In this document: positions 1 through 12,672 of the stretch, piece after piece | How the letters are laid out: each line of letters starts with the position of its first letter | Position numbering within the stretch: position 1 is the first letter of the stretch | Origin: Usnea hakonensis | Taxonomy: Eukaryota; Ascomycota; Lecanoromycetes; Lecanorales; Parmeliaceae | Reading direction: 5' to 3' | Length of the DNA stretch: 64,000 nucleotides | NCBI GenBank assembly: GCA_013423325.1 | Contig: BLJB01000137.1 | Location: 55,857-119,856, forward strand | Program-made: the position numbers and the translations under genes | The notes under the pieces: generated by a model | The model's database searches: none | What the model was told of the DNA's origin: nothing | The model's input: only the letters and a program-made list of their open reading frames with translations

Positions 1-1826
1 ACATCGCCATCTGTACAGAAAGAGCACTGGAAGAGCAAGCGGCGTCGACACAATAGGACGGACCTTCCCATTTGAAGTGATAGTTCAGCCGTCCAGGGCC
101 GAAGGCGCGTATACCGCCCGTAACATAGTACATCTCGATATTTTGAGAAGCATTTGCTTCACGGTAATCATCCAGCGTCTGACCAAAGAAGGTGCCGATG
201 CGGTCACTGGCCGTTGAAGGGCTGCCATTAGGAGTGTAGCCAGACATCTCGAGGGCTTCGTAGGTCGTCAGCAGCAACAAACGCTGAGCCGGGTCGGTTT
301 GGGCAGCTTCTCTTGGGGACATGTTGAAAAGTCTAGCATCAAAGAAACCTGGGCGATCCAGAAAACAGCCGTATGGGGTCAAAGTAGTGTTCTTGATCTT
401 TCCGCTGGGGTCGCAGTGGGTGTCCACGTCGAACCGATCTTTTGGTATCTGCCGAATATTAGTAAGCGTTCACATCCTATGCATCCCATGCGTGCCTTTT
501 TATGAAGATCCTTGCCCTCCTCAAGGCTTGCCCAGATCTCCTCAAGCGTTTCGCCTCCTGGTAGTCGCCCCGCGACACCAACGATGGCAATGTCTCCAGA
601 CGTGCTTCGGCTCTGAGACTGTCGTAGAGGCTGTATCTCGAAGCTATCTATCGTTTTGACTCCTGCGTTTGCCATTTCGCGCAGAAGGCTATTAGCAGCT
701 CGGACAGGACCAACACTTATTAGCATGGCGTCTTGATCGCTGAATTTCGAAGCCATCGCATGGGTCACAGCCGACCATCTCATCGATTCGGAAAGAACAT
801 CGCGCACAATTTGCTTCAAAGCCTCACCGAGGCTGCGCCCTGAAACCTGCTGGCCTGTGCTCGTGGAAATGATGATGGCGTCCTTTCTCAAATGATACTC
901 ATCGCCACTCAATAGAGCACCCACCACTTTGTCCACGTCGGCATCACCCAGGTGAGGTGCGTGGAAGGCTGCGTTAATGGGTAGGCTGATCCTGCGTGCG
1001 TTTCGGAGAGTCTCCGAAAATGAAAAGAGCGAGGCCAGGGTAGAAGGTGGCCCACTGATAGTTGCCGTCGAATCTGACTCTGCACTGATGTAGGCTCTTT
1101 TGCTGTCCGGTATTCCCTATCGTGAGATTCAGTCAAGAGGAGAAAAACACGACCGAGGTTGAGAGAACGTACGTGAGCGTGGTGAAACCGAAGGAGGATC
1201 TCCCTCTGCTCTTGAAGTCCGACGCCTGGCACAACAACTGCCCAGCTCTTGTTGGACGTCTCAATCTGGGCTGAGCGGCGGGCCGCTTCTAGACCTAGGC
1301 GCAAGGAAACGCAAACAATCTTCGGTGCCAGCTCGAGCAATTGTGTAGTCGAACTCGAAAAGGCCAAAGCGGTCGCTGGTAGCATACCAGTGCACAATCC
1401 CACCAAGTACGTCGTGGAAGTAGAAATAAAGTCCATGAAATTTTCGTCATTGTCTTCGCGGCTGCATAGATTATCGTTCGTCAGCCGGGCTCTTTGGGGA
1501 CGAACTTTGGACACCTACGAAAGAACTAATCCCAGTTGAGCCACACAAAGGAGAACGGTGAAGACGGTCTGGTTGGACTCGGAGCTTTGCGAGTACGCCT
1601 CTGATAGGGTTGATATAGAATCGAAGGAAGGGAACTTTGAACGATCGAATATGTCGCAAATGGCAAGCTCTTGCCGAAGGGCAGTGTATGTGGTTCGGAA
1701 GAAGGCTTGCAGGGTCAAAGAAGTCTTTGATTGACGCCATAGCTGTTTGATCAAAGGACATGGGTCGACGGTTTGGTCTCCGAAGAGGACCACTTTGCTT
1801 GCCATGGCCATTGTGGAGACAGGCAC
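1..1826 (-). CDS. Non-reducing polyketide synthase, N-terminal part (SAT + start of KS), runs off left edge
   Basis: Iterative type I NR-PKS; only the N-terminus is in the window. Exons on the minus strand: 1826-1519, 1461-1173, 1116-496, 448-1 (continuing left). The SAT domain opens with VVLFGDQTVD and carries the GLCTG nucleophile motif in exon 2; SAT domains load the starter unit. KS begins at DIAIVGVAGRLPGG and reaches the active-site cysteine in DAACSSS at about position 20. Introns 1462-1518 and 1117-1172 are canonical (GTAGGT/GCAG, GTACGT/ATAG). The third, 449-495, uses a GC donor, which alone keeps the conserved join LHKK-IPKDRFD in frame. Start is the first Met before the SAT motif; a second Met lies five codons in. 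AT, PT, ACP and release domains must lie to the left. The product cannot be named from this part. Confidence 0.95.
449..495 (-). other. GC-AG intron in the PKS gene
   Basis: A 47-bp intron reading AAG|GCACGC at its 5' end and TTCGGCAG|ATACC at its 3' end, with a CTAAT branch sequence. No GT donor in the right phase gives the conserved KS sequence; the GC donor gives phase 0 and restores it exactly. Confidence 0.75.
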
Positions 1827-4217
1827 AGAAAATGGAGGAGAGTCGCTGGATCATCTCCAGGATTGCTTCGGTCCAGCCCTTGAATATATCACCCTCAAGG
1901 CTGTGACATAATATCCCGAGCACTCGATGACGCGGGCAAGATGCTCAGCCATACCGCCAGTCTCGGGACTTCCGTCGTCCTCCTGAGACCATGTGGATGG
2001 AGGGACACCGCTTGGTCAGTCAACGCGCGGACCCCATGCGGTGTGGGCATGGATTGCATGGCATGCATGACAAATGTCGCCGTGAGATAGGATTGTAGCG
2101 TCATATCTCAGCTTCTTATCTCGCCATCCGTGAGGATTCCGTGCTGAGTGGTGAGATAGCTAGTAACATGTGACTGTTGAAGATAGAGACCTAGGACACG
2201 GATTGTATCGCATGAGAGTGGGGATTAGGGTATTAGAGGAATCGAGATGAGGCGGAGCAAGTGGATCAAGCTATCCGAAGGGGTAAGTACAAGAGAGAAG
2301 TGACTCGATGACTAAAAAGACTAGACTGACTGAATTGACTCAACAAAAACATTTAGTGGATCATAACGGAACAGAGCAGAGCAGAAAAGAACAGAACACG
2401 ACAGCTGTAGCAAAGACGAGCAAGGATAGGATAGTTGCATGATTACTATCTCAAAAGCTTGAAGGTATAAATAGGTATGTGAATGTGCGTATGTAGTTTG
2501 CACGTATGAATGAATGAATGGAAAATTGATTGATTGACATCGAATTGAGTTGGATGATGTTAAAATGTCTCCTGGATTGGTTAGATTCAGTTAGATTGGT
2601 TTTATTGGTTATTCGGATGATTCCTTCCGGTTTCGAATCCCGTGACATTCCGAGTATTCAATCAGAGTCAAGTAAGGTAAGCATAATGTATGATTGAAGA
2701 TTACGATTAGCTTACCAAGAAGCATAAGGTAAGGTGATACCTTTAGTAAAATAAGGTAGTGGATACCTTAGTCAATAAACATTTGGAATCTCGATCAATT
2801 CATGCGGTCTGATGTCAAAACGCAGGAGATCATGATGGAATATTGTACCCCCCACGCCACCTTAGCAAGTTTTTGATTACATGTATTTTATCTTAGTTGA
2901 TATTTTAGGACAAGATTGCAAACCCGGTAAATGCTTCAAGCCACGCCGGGAGTGGGCCTAGAAAAGGTACTTCACTCCAAAACGGTAAGAGCGGGCATTC
3001 CTAATATGTGACCAGGTCAATAAAGGCCTGAAGAATTACTTTACCAACGCACTGATTCGCTTCCCGAGGCACCTCGGCTTTGACTGCTCCATCTTACCTT
3101 ATTCATCCTTTCACCAACAACGCTGAGTAAGGTGAGAGAGAAAAAAAACGGCATCATTGTTAGCGATAAACATACGTGATTAGGAAAGTGGACCCGTAAC
3201 TCTATGTGACTTGAACAAAAGGTCATATAGCAATCTAATCATCCTCATGCCAAAGGTCATGAGTACAAAGAGACAGAAAAATAAGAGTTCCCTTACGTAA
3301 GCAGACACATTCAACGAATCAGCATCGTTCAAGGAAGCTCTTTTTCTCACCTTAAGAATATACAACATAGTATTTAGATTACAAGATTAGACAATACAAA
3401 ATTGCCTTCACTGTCAAACTAGAAGGATTCTGGTATGACATACCTCGGCATGTAGATCTACTTAGAGTGAAATAAGAGTGCTGCCTAATCTTACCCCCAG
3501 CCCCAATTACTTACGCACACTTGCTATAAGATACGGAAGAGCGGTGACTTGATGTCCGTTCACCAAAGAAAGTCTCCAGCTGAGGTCCTCTAATAGTTGA
3601 ATGAAGCTTGGCCACGCGCAATCTTCAACGTATGGGAAGCATCACGGCACGCAGCCCTAGTTTACTCAACATCCAATCACTAGCTCTTACTCCAGCCCAA
3701 CAACAGCATCCTTGTTCCCTTGCTACGGATCATTACCGTCTGTCCCACCCCACTACGGGCTGTAACATGCTGCCTAGACTCATCGAGCAAACTTTGACGC
3801 GCATGCATAACTTTGACGCGCAATATAACCTCAGTCCGGAGCGGTGTGAGCCTGTCAAACAACGGAGATCATGTTGCAGGATGCTCGATCTCTGCGTCTT
3901 CAAGGATAAGGGTTGGAGAATCATACTTATTCAGCATAGCTCTGACGCATGTAAGCACGCCACTGTACGTTTACTCTCTGCGCATCAATTCCGTTCAGTG
4001 TTCTGCCAAGCTGTGATATCAACAGATTCTGACGGAGGGCGCGGAGCTGTGACCTCGTACTCATGCATGTCAGCTTCCTTTGAAATTATAGAATCTTCAA
4101 GTCTGTGTCTCTCTTTCTGCTCAATCCCGTCCTTTAACGTCCTCAACTTATCTCGATTGCTGCTGCCTTCTGTCCCGCTGCATTTCCAACATCTCGAACT
4201 TCCTGTCCGACAGCAAA
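1827..4217. promoter_or_regulatory. Divergent intergenic region between PKS and P450
   Basis: About 2.4 kb between two outward-facing starts, so it must hold both promoters. Short AT-rich motifs with the core AAGGTA recur around 2660-2770. A long open frame at 3608-4387 crosses the P450 start in another frame and looks spurious. I see no convincing gene. Confidence 0.5.
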
Positions 4218-6146
4218 ATGCTCGGCCTCTTGAGAGTCGGCTTCTTCACCATCCTCTGGCTACCTCTGGTTGCTGGTGGTCTCTATGCATTGGGATTGAC
4301 CATCTACCGTCTTTTTCTGAGTCCTCTGGCCAAGTTCCCGGGTTCCAAGCTTGCTGCCCTGACTCGAAAGTACGAGTCTTATTATGAAGCCGTCGAAAAT
4401 TATGAGTACCTCTGGAAGATCAAAAAGATGCACGAACAATATGGTAAGCTGGTCGAGGAGTTTTGCAGACATCTGTTTCAGATATGCCAACCCATGCCTG
4501 AGATCAACATGGTATATCTAACCATGCTTTTTCGCCAGGACCCATCATCCGCATCAGTCCACACGAAATCCACGTAAATGATGTCGAATTCTTTGATCGT
4601 CTAAACAGCTTTCAAGGCAAATGGAACAAGGACCCTTTCACTGCTCATCAATTTGCCAATCCTGGATCTTTGGTAGGAACACTGGACCATGACATCCACC
4701 GCATGCGACGCGCGGCGGTTCTACCGTTCTTTTCAAAGCAGAAAATCTACGCTCTGGAGCCCGTCATTACGTCCACGGTCGACAAATTGTGCGAAAAAGT
4801 ACAGGACTACTGTAAGAGTGGGAATGTCATGCCACTGCGTAACGCGTTTCACTGTTTTGCGGCCGACGTCATCGGCGAATACTGCTTTGCCGAGAGTGGA
4901 GGACTTTTAGACAAACCCGGCTTTGCCCTGACCAACATGCAAGACCATAAGCAGGGGCTGAAAGCTGGATTGAGAGCACGGTACTTGCCATCATGGTATC
5001 TGCCAGTGGTCAGAGGAGCTCCTGCATGGATTACCCAGAGCGTTGACCCTGCTGCTAAACATTTTGAAGTCTGGCATCGGGTAAGTTTGATACCCCGAAG
5101 ATTATGATATCTATGCATCACAATCTCGCTCAAGCCTGCTACCCCACACTAGATGGAAATGTAGACCCTGCGATCAGTTCCAAGCTGACCTCCATTCCAG
5201 GAAGTTGATGGCCCAGTCCGGCGCATGGAGGAGAGGAAGAATGAAGAGTTTTTCGAGAAAGCTGGCCACAGAACTATCTTCCATGAGCTAATCAACAGTC
5301 CACATCTTCCCCCGGCCGAAAAAGGAACTATCCGCGTGATTCAAGAAGCTGGTGCTATGGTAGGTGCCGGAGGTGAGAGTACGACACAAGTACTCATCAC
5401 GATGGCATACTGTTTGATAGCAAGCCCCGAAAAGCTTACCAAGCTGCGAAACGAGCTGCGTAGTCTCATGCCCAGTGCAACTTCTCCAATCCCTACTCTC
5501 CGGCAATTAGAAAAGCTTCCCTATCTGGTAAGTCCTCCTTGCTGTTAAGGAGCGCGAATGTTTGAGTACAAGTCTGACCGAGTCAATTCTTCAAGACTGG
5601 TTGCGTCAAAGAGGGTCTAAGGTATGATTCACTTGCACAACTATGAAGCGCAAATCGCCATACTGAATTTTCGCTCCCAGACTTCGTACCGGGAAGATTG
5701 CTCGACATCAACGCCTACCCCGCGACCGGCCCCTCTACTACAAGCAGTGGGAAATCCCAGCCGGAGTAAGCCCACCCTTATTCCCTACGTACCCTAGTTC
5801 TCTTCTTTTGAACTCCTGTCTGTGCCTATCGCAATCTGATTCTGATGTAAATCCCAGACCATCATCAGCATGACCCCAATCTTCCACCAAACCGAACCAG
5901 ACGTGTTCCCAAACCCGCACGCCTTCCTCCCAGAGCGCTGGATCGATATTGACGAGCAACAACGCATCCGCATGGACCGTCACTTCGTACCTTACTCCAA
6001 AGGCGCTCGTCAATGCGCCGGACTCAAGTAAGTCACCCTAGTCCCTCCTCTCTACTGCTCAACATTCCCAAGCATTTCCGCATCATCTATACCCCCTTTT
6101 CATCCACTTTGCCCCTCCTCCTTCTCAATCTCCACACTTTCATTCC

Positions 6147-6185
<39 letters not shown>

Positions 6186-6443
6186 CCCCCCCCCTTCCTT
6201 CCCCCCCCCCCCCCCCCCCCCACAAATCAACCTCAAAGCCAATCAAACCAAAACTCACCTACTCCCCCCAGTCTCGCAAACGCAGAACTCTACATGTGCA
6301 TCCCCGCCCTCCTGACTCGCTTCGATTTCGAGCTCTTCGAGACGGACGAGTGGGACGTCGATATGGCGGTCGATTCGCACCACCATTCGCCAAGGGTCGA
6401 TACCCAGGGCGTGCGCGTCTTTGCGAAGCCGTCGACTTTTTAG
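4218..6443 (+). CDS. Cytochrome P450 monooxygenase
   Basis: Heme-thiolate monooxygenase, 515 aa over seven exons: 4218-4443, 4539-5080, 5201-5527, 5596-5621, 5681-5765, 5858-6027, 6272-6443. All phases close and every intron has GT/AG ends. An N-terminal hydrophobic anchor (residues 5-30) is followed by the proline-rich hinge. The I-helix oxygen-binding motif AGGEST is near residues 311-317, the K-helix ExxR is E371-R374 (KEGLR), PERW follows, and the heme loop FVPYSKGARQCAGL has Cys455. Overall sequence resembles the fungal trichodiene-oxygenase/benzoate-hydroxylase-like group. Expected at the ER membrane with a P450 reductase. It is divergent from the PKS and probably oxidises its product. 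The last intron contains a long C homopolymer. Confidence 0.95.
6148..6221 (+). repeat. C homopolymer tract inside P450 intron 6
   Basis: A run of 36 C is followed by further C runs broken only by AA and TTCCTT, all between the donor at 6028 and the acceptor ending at 6271. Its length may be unreliable in the assembly. Confidence 0.9.
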
Positions 6444-7535
6444 AGAGTGAGTGAATCTTTCGAATAGACTGTGCTATGACTGTGCGGGGGGTGGTTGGGC
6501 TCTGATAGATTCTTTTGGATGGAGTATGAGGAGGCGAAAGGTGGGGAGCTGGTGATGAGGACGAGACGAGATGACCTGATTCCTTTTTGTTATATTAGAA
6601 TAGATATTGACCTCATGAACCCTCTCTGCCCCGTCCGTCCAAAATGAATCTCCCGTGATGAGTTGTACGATTTTCTAAGAATCCTCCCTGCCACAAAACA
6701 GCGATAAATTTTTCCACAAAATCTACGCGTGAACATACCCCATGTTCATTTACTTATCCTCCTAGATCCAGTATATAGTCTAATAAAAGATTACAAGAAC
6801 TCTAGTAGTGTATTTATATCCCATGTTTGTTTCAAACTCGCATTTTCCGGAGAACGTGAAGCTTCATTCATGATAAGGTCCGGTAGGAACCGGCTTTCTG
6901 TGGCGGGTCTGTTATAGCGATTTAGATGTTTGAATGTACACGGATTATTCTGAGGGCCTCGTGCGGGTGGGAAGATCGGTCTTTGTTTGCATCCCCACTG
7001 AGTAGTTTTAAAGACATCAGCAATCCCAGCAGGTGCCTATCTATCTACGGGTCCAACAACAATCAATCAATCCTTTCTCCTACCTATCCTTTCTGCGTTC
7101 CTTGCCCGAGATCATTGATCACGATTTGGATATCTGATACTACAGCTATATATAAAGCAAACCTTTTCCGAGCTTCGTAGGTGGAGGTCACTTCTTCTGA
7201 GCCGGACTGTTGCACTCGACTACTGGGATGTATGTAGGCATGGAGGCTGATTGAGCGCTGAAGATCAAGGAGGCGTTGGGTCCTTTTCGGTACGGAGAGA
7301 GAGGCATTCATTTGGGCACTTTCGGAGTCAGCTGCGCGGGGTGGGGTTCAGACCACCTTGATCAATCAGCTACACTACAAGATATATCTCCCTGGTACAT
7401 CGTGTGTAACTCGTAGTGGAAGATTTGTTTCTAAAAGAAACGACACTGCTGAAACAACGGTTGAGTTCATGTAAGTAAAGCCATCCTTTTCACTGACAGC
7501 GAATGTGCTGAACACAGCGCTGACACGTTTGAGAC
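6444..7535. other. Intergenic, convergent 3' ends of P450 and NmrA-like gene
   Basis: About 1.1 kb, moderately AT-rich. Only short open frames without recognisable features. Presumably holds both 3' UTRs. Confidence 0.6.
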
Positions 7536-8517
7536 CTACTTTGCCAGACTATCTACCATGGTCTGAAGTACAGCATCACTCATCTGTCCGAGGCCCAACA
7601 ACTTATTATCGGTCTTTTCAAAATGAGACCCAAAGCCTTCTCCAAAACAAGCCGCCTGGTAGAACTTGAAAGCAAATCGGCCGGGAACCGGTTTTTCCAG
7701 CTCCGCCCAAGCCTCTTTAAGCATCGTGTCGACGGAAACAACAGTTTTCTTCCATCCATCTGCCCCAGTCGCCTTCTCACCCATTGCTGCCAATTTCTGC
7801 AGCGTCGTTGCAGTGTCCTGCACGTATACGGCACGGTTTTTCGTTTCCTCGAGGTGTGTCAAAACGCCGACAACGGCCCTGCCGATGGTCGGGAGGGAAG
7901 TGGTGCTAAAGAGGCGATCTCCACCGTCAAACAGGTTGATGGTTTTTTCCTTAAGGTTCATGATCCAGCCTCTGTGGATTTCGATATCGAGAGTAGGTCC
8001 TGTACAGATAAGGCTATATGTCATTCCACCCGAGGCCGCTTCTTTCCTAAGAGCATTTTGTACGTCGACTTTATCCCAGAAAGTCGGGAAAGTACGGACC
8101 TTCTCGTTGAGTGTATTGACTCCGAATTCAGAGGGGATAAAGCGCTTGATATGCGCTTTGGCAGCCGCTTCAATTAAGAGAAGATGTGTTGGGAGAAGGC
8201 CTAATTCGAGGGTACAGACGAGGGCATCATGGCCTTCGAGCGCATTGGCTAAGGAATCGAGCGAGGTGTAGTCGACTGGGGTAACGGCGGCTGCGGGAGG
8301 GAAGGTATGAGTACCGTAGTTGCGGACGAGGAGGGTGACTTCGAAGCCTGCGTCGACAAGTTGGTCGAGAATGCTTATAGGAAGGATGCCAGTGTCCTAT
8401 ATCAGCATGTTATTTTCCGACATGGTATAGTAAAGAACATGGGATTTGGAAATTGGTCCGAGTCCTAAGGGACTTTCTTACCCCGACCAAAGCGACTTTA
8501 GTGATCTCGCTCATCAT
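7536..8517 (-). CDS. NmrA-like / isoflavone-reductase-like NAD(P)-binding protein
   Basis: 298 aa in two exons, 8517-8482 and 8396-7536, with an 85-bp intron (GTAAGA/ATAG, phase 0). The N-terminus KVALVGDTGILPISILDQL is the Rossmann dinucleotide fold of the NmrA/isoflavone reductase family (GxxGxxP variant), and IKRFIPSEFGVN is the family's conserved central motif. Length matches the roughly 300 aa usual for the family. Members act as NADPH-dependent reductases on phenolics or as redox-sensing regulators; which applies is not shown. The ATG is doubled (8517 and 8514). Its position beside a PKS and a P450 suggests a tailoring role. Confidence 0.92.
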
Positions 8518-10824
8518 GTAAGTACTTGCTGTTGCCTTTAGCGAGTTTGAGAGACTGACTGGACGAAAGTTCGAAAGTCAAATGCGAGATACTGATGATA
8601 TATGTCCTTTTGAGTACTTGAATTTCTGGAATTCTCTCTGATTGCATTTTGTAAGTACTTTCCACCACGTGGCAAATTGTGCTCCTTCTTCCTATTTCAT
8701 TTTCGAACTCAACCTTTCCGCGGGATTGCATTCCGAATGACAAACAATACAATATCAGCATCCTATCACAGAGCACGCCCTCGCAACAGATTCGAGCAAG
8801 AAAACTCATGACAGCTATGATGCCAAGAGCTCCTTGGGTACAGAATGTATGTAGGTTGTTCACGAACTGAGGTAAGGGTGATAGGAGTTCTCACTTTTGT
8901 ACCCCTGGACTTCTGAGACCTCCTCAGAGCCCACAAAGAACTCGCTTAAGTTATAGTAGTATGGTATTAACAAACAGAAGCGGATAACACGTTTTCGGGA
9001 CGACTCCTGACTCACCTGATTGAAGTTGGTCGGCGATCTCGGCGGACGCGGGATCGCTCTCAGGCTCCAAGTTGAGAATCCTAATCCTACTCTCTTACAA
9101 GAGGTACAAGGAGTGGCCGCGAGCTGCAACTGGTTGACCGACATCCTTTATCTTCTGCTGTTGCGTCAGAGATCATCTAGTACAAAGATTTGTCGACGAT
9201 TTGTATCAGCCCCGTATTCATTCGCATGCGCATTCGAGTCCATATTTTTGGAATTGCCAGTACGTAAATGTAAGGTTACTCTTGTCTATTTCTTCGTCTC
9301 GAACGTTAAGAAGGTGCGGGTTATGTTATGTTAGCAGATGAAGCATGGACTTCCATCTTCTTCGATTTCCTTGGCGTCTTGGCGCCTTGGCACTTGACTC
9401 TCACCTCTCACTCTTCACTTCAAATCTCTATCAGTTGTGACACACCGCAAGGCAACCCTGGTAGTCTGCAGGCCAATAACTTGTGCCTCCTTCGAGCCAC
9501 TAAGCAAACCAATCTCTGCCAGCAAAATGACAAACGACCAGCATCGCACTTGTCCTGGGCGACAAGCCAAACAGCCCATGGCTCTCCCGTGCCTCACAAT
9601 CCGCTGCCAGTACCTGTGAACTGAACGCCCCGCCAATGACAATCTCTTCTTCCCTAGCAATCCCTCGATCAATTATGATAGCATCGACTAAAGCCCAAGC
9701 GCTCCTTCTCAGGCCGCGAGCACCTTCGGAGGCTACTTCTGCTGGCTTCACTACGCAAGATCTGGGTGTATGTGTAGGTCTGGGCCCTGAAGTCTCCTCT
9801 TCAAGCTCCCAGGCACAAGATTGGCTAATGCTATTCAATTGTAGATGCTCACTCGAGGCCCCTCGAACACGATCCACATTTCTCCTACCATAAAAAGCTT
9901 ATACATAGCCTTTCGACGCTGGGCATATAAACCATATTCACCGCCTTCATGGACAAGTTTCATCTATCGAAGAAAATGGGCCATCTGGTAGCAGAGGCAG
10001 ATGATGAGGCGGAGCGTCAAGAGGGAGTGCGAATAGAGTTCTACGGGGAACGGGAATTCGCTTCAAAGGCTTCCTAGATGGAACAAGGACAGCTTCGTCG
10101 TTCCCTGTATATATATTCGATTGCCGTTCAAGGGCTTTTTGTGCCCGCGCCAATCTGCATACTTGTATTCAGCTATCAAACACCCTCCGAACCTAGGTCT
10201 CAAGCATGAAGACTTAGGTGCCTCTTTCCCACTCTGGACTTGGCTCTGAGAATCTCTCTTTCTGTGAAGCGCACATTTGAAAGTTGAGGTCCACCGCTAT
10301 GACGCAGACAGGGACATGAACCACATCCGTGACCAAAAAGGCGTTGAGTCATCAACTACCATTGCTTTCAAGACGCAGAAGAGACTTTCACCAACCCACG
10401 AAATATTCTTCTTCCAAGGATAGCAGCCTGAAACCTGTCTGGTCCATATCGTTCCTTGCTCAATCGTACCAGGATTAGATCCTTATCCACATCAAGGTAG
10501 CCGAACACTTTTCTTTGACGATAAGAGTTGACAGACCATTACACCAGTAGTATTCACTAAAGATGAACATAACATAATCCGCCTCAACACTTATACGACA
10601 ATTGGAAAATCACATCCTGCAGAAGTCAACGATGCGGCAGTGTCAACACAAAGGCAGCCAGATTATGCTACAGTCTTCCATCTTATTCTCTGATCGACAC
10701 AATTTTTGCACTTCGATAAAAGTCTCTTCGCCTGCTAGATTTCTCGGTGGACTTATCAACTACCTTATCACGCAACGTCTCCCAGAGGGACATCTGCGAC
10801 TTCGGACCCAATACATCCTTGACC
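8518..10824. other. Intergenic, no confident gene
   Basis: About 2.3 kb. Overlapping open frames of 85-125 codons lie on opposite strands at 9500-9893; neither has a recognisable motif, so I leave both out. Upstream of the NmrA-like gene this must include its promoter. Confidence 0.5.
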
Positions 10825-11571
10825 ATGCCTCCAGACCAAGACATGCATAGAGACAAGAAGATCAAAGTCGCAGACGAGATCGGAAGTAGCTCGCCCTACT
10901 CAAGCGTTTCATCAGCTTCACGTCCCAGTGCCGGGCGGGTATCTCGACCCATTCAACATGACCCGCTCGCCACTTCATCTCACTTCACTAATATCCACCC
11001 TTTCGTGGAACAAAATCAGCGAATGACACGTAGCTTTGATCAGGATACTGTGGACTACTCATCCTCAAAAGGCAAAGCAGTTGCACTACCATTCCGTAAT
11101 GAGAATAACAAAACCCCAGAGAACATTGACCGAGATACTGAAATGGAGGACGCCATCTCCCCTCGCGAAGAACATGAGCACCATGGAACTCGTTTTGGTG
11201 GAGACCATCATGACAGCGGGGAAGATGTTGATATCGACTATTTAGAATCACATAACAAAAGAAACGCGGTTGCTGCTCGTAAGCGGCTTAGGGCAGAAAC
11301 ACCAGATGCTGCTGCGGGTAGAAGAGATCGGGAGATCCAGGATGAGGATTTGGAGAGTTCCAGAGACGAGGAGATCTACCGAGAAGACTCTGATATGAGT
11401 TTAGACAGACGAGGCGACGACTACGATGATAGGGACACTTTCGCGCTAGACGGCGGTCCCACATATGGACGGCCTGCTCGATTTCTTTGGGATGACCTAG
11501 TGGATCTTCCAGTGCAGGAGGTCCGTCTGCGAAAGGATGGGAGATGGGATATTAGACCGGGAGGGAACTAG
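10825..11571 (+). CDS. Hypothetical charged, probably disordered protein
   Basis: 248 aa, no intron seen, starting at ATG in the context GACCATGCC; the frame is open upstream to 10747 but this start has the better context. Very rich in Asp, Glu, Arg and Ser, with RKR-type basic patches that could be nuclear-localisation signals (KRNAVAARKRLR) and an acidic Arg/Asp-rich segment before a more ordered end, FLWDDLVDLPVQEVRLRKDG. I do not recognise the family. Confidence 0.6.
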   Translation: MPPDQDMHRDKKIKVADEIGSSSPYSSVSSASRPSAGRVSRPIQHDPLATSSHFTNIHPFVEQNQRMTRSFDQDTVDYSSSKGKAVALPFRNENNKTPENIDRDTEMEDAISPREEHEHHGTRFGGDHHDSGEDVDIDYLESHNKRNAVAARKRLRAETPDAAAGRRDREIQDEDLESSRDEEIYREDSDMSLDRRGDDYDDRDTFALDGGPTYGRPARFLWDDLVDLPVQEVRLRKDGRWDIRPGGN

Positions 11572-12672
11572 GGCATCGGGATGTCAGATTCGGGGGCTTT
11601 GATGTGGAGGAAAGAATAAATCACGCTTTGCATGACCGAGTCCCCCGCGCTAAAGGCAGAAGACCAGCCCATGTCCGCACAAGATGCAGTTTCTGTCCTT
11701 AAAAGGCAATCCATCTAAGCCTGTGGCTTGGTCTGCTCCGAAGGGTTTGTCTTCGTAGTTTTTCTTATATTTGCACTCCTCAATCTTAGCATTCGTTCTC
11801 ACGAGTCGGTAAGCTCATCAACGACCTCGAAGGAGGGATGGGCTGGACGATCTTCAGTAGTCCGCGCGCCGTAGGATCAGAGACTTGTTGAACTATTAGC
11901 AGGTCTCTTTTGAAGATCCCGTCTGTATGCCGAAGCTGCAACTCTCCTACCGCTGGGCAGTCAAGCTACAAAGATTGATGTCTGGAATTGCAAGCCTTTC
12001 GCCGCCATTCCTCCAATGAAAATTCAATTCAGTACCTGTGATGTCTCAGACATACAGCAAAAAGCAAAACCAGAAATTTGTGGCACTCTGCCCTAAACCC
12101 AAAAGCGAGAAATTCAAGCTATACTTTGTGTCCAATGCTTACAATTGCCCCCGTTTGTTCGTTAGGGTCTGCGACGCTTACTGCTAACCTCGAATAGTGG
12201 GTGGGAGCGGAAATTGAGTTCCCGGCCATATCAGCCGGATTTGACGTGCCGTGGGTGGGAAAAGCCAAAGCTTGCTATACCCTGAGCCAGCAGATCATTG
12301 AGCTCATCTGAAATCTACCGCGTTCTTCCATTGCAAAAATGCGCTGTCACATTTTGATTCCACCAAACCCGAGTCAAAAGGAAGCAGCTGCCGTTCAAGT
12401 GGTCCTCTGCCACAAATGAGAGCTTCAGAGGCGTTATACGCAACGTCTATGGGAGCGGCCCGCTTCGGAGGTTCTCAGCGCTGAAGGGCGCCGACAAAGT
12501 CTCATCAAGTGATGTGATTTGGATGCTGAGTAAAGGGTGTAAGTCTTGAAAGTCTAGACGGCTTCTACATGTATCCCTTCGCCTCCTCAAGTTTCATAAC
12601 ATATATTTGAAAGACTACCAGGCATCCCTTTTCTCATACGATTTAATTGTCTCATTGGCATCAAACCTCAAA
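11572..12672. other. Intergenic, nothing recognised
   Basis: About 1.1 kb between two plus-strand genes, without long open frames on either strand. Confidence 0.6.

Noticed and set aside
3608..4387. 259-codon open frame on the plus strand
   Set aside because: Overlaps the P450 start in another frame, has no coherent composition and begins in the PKS/P450 promoter region.
9500..9893. Overlapping open frames on both strands
   Set aside because: No motif on either strand, no splice-supported extension; at most one could be real and I cannot tell which.
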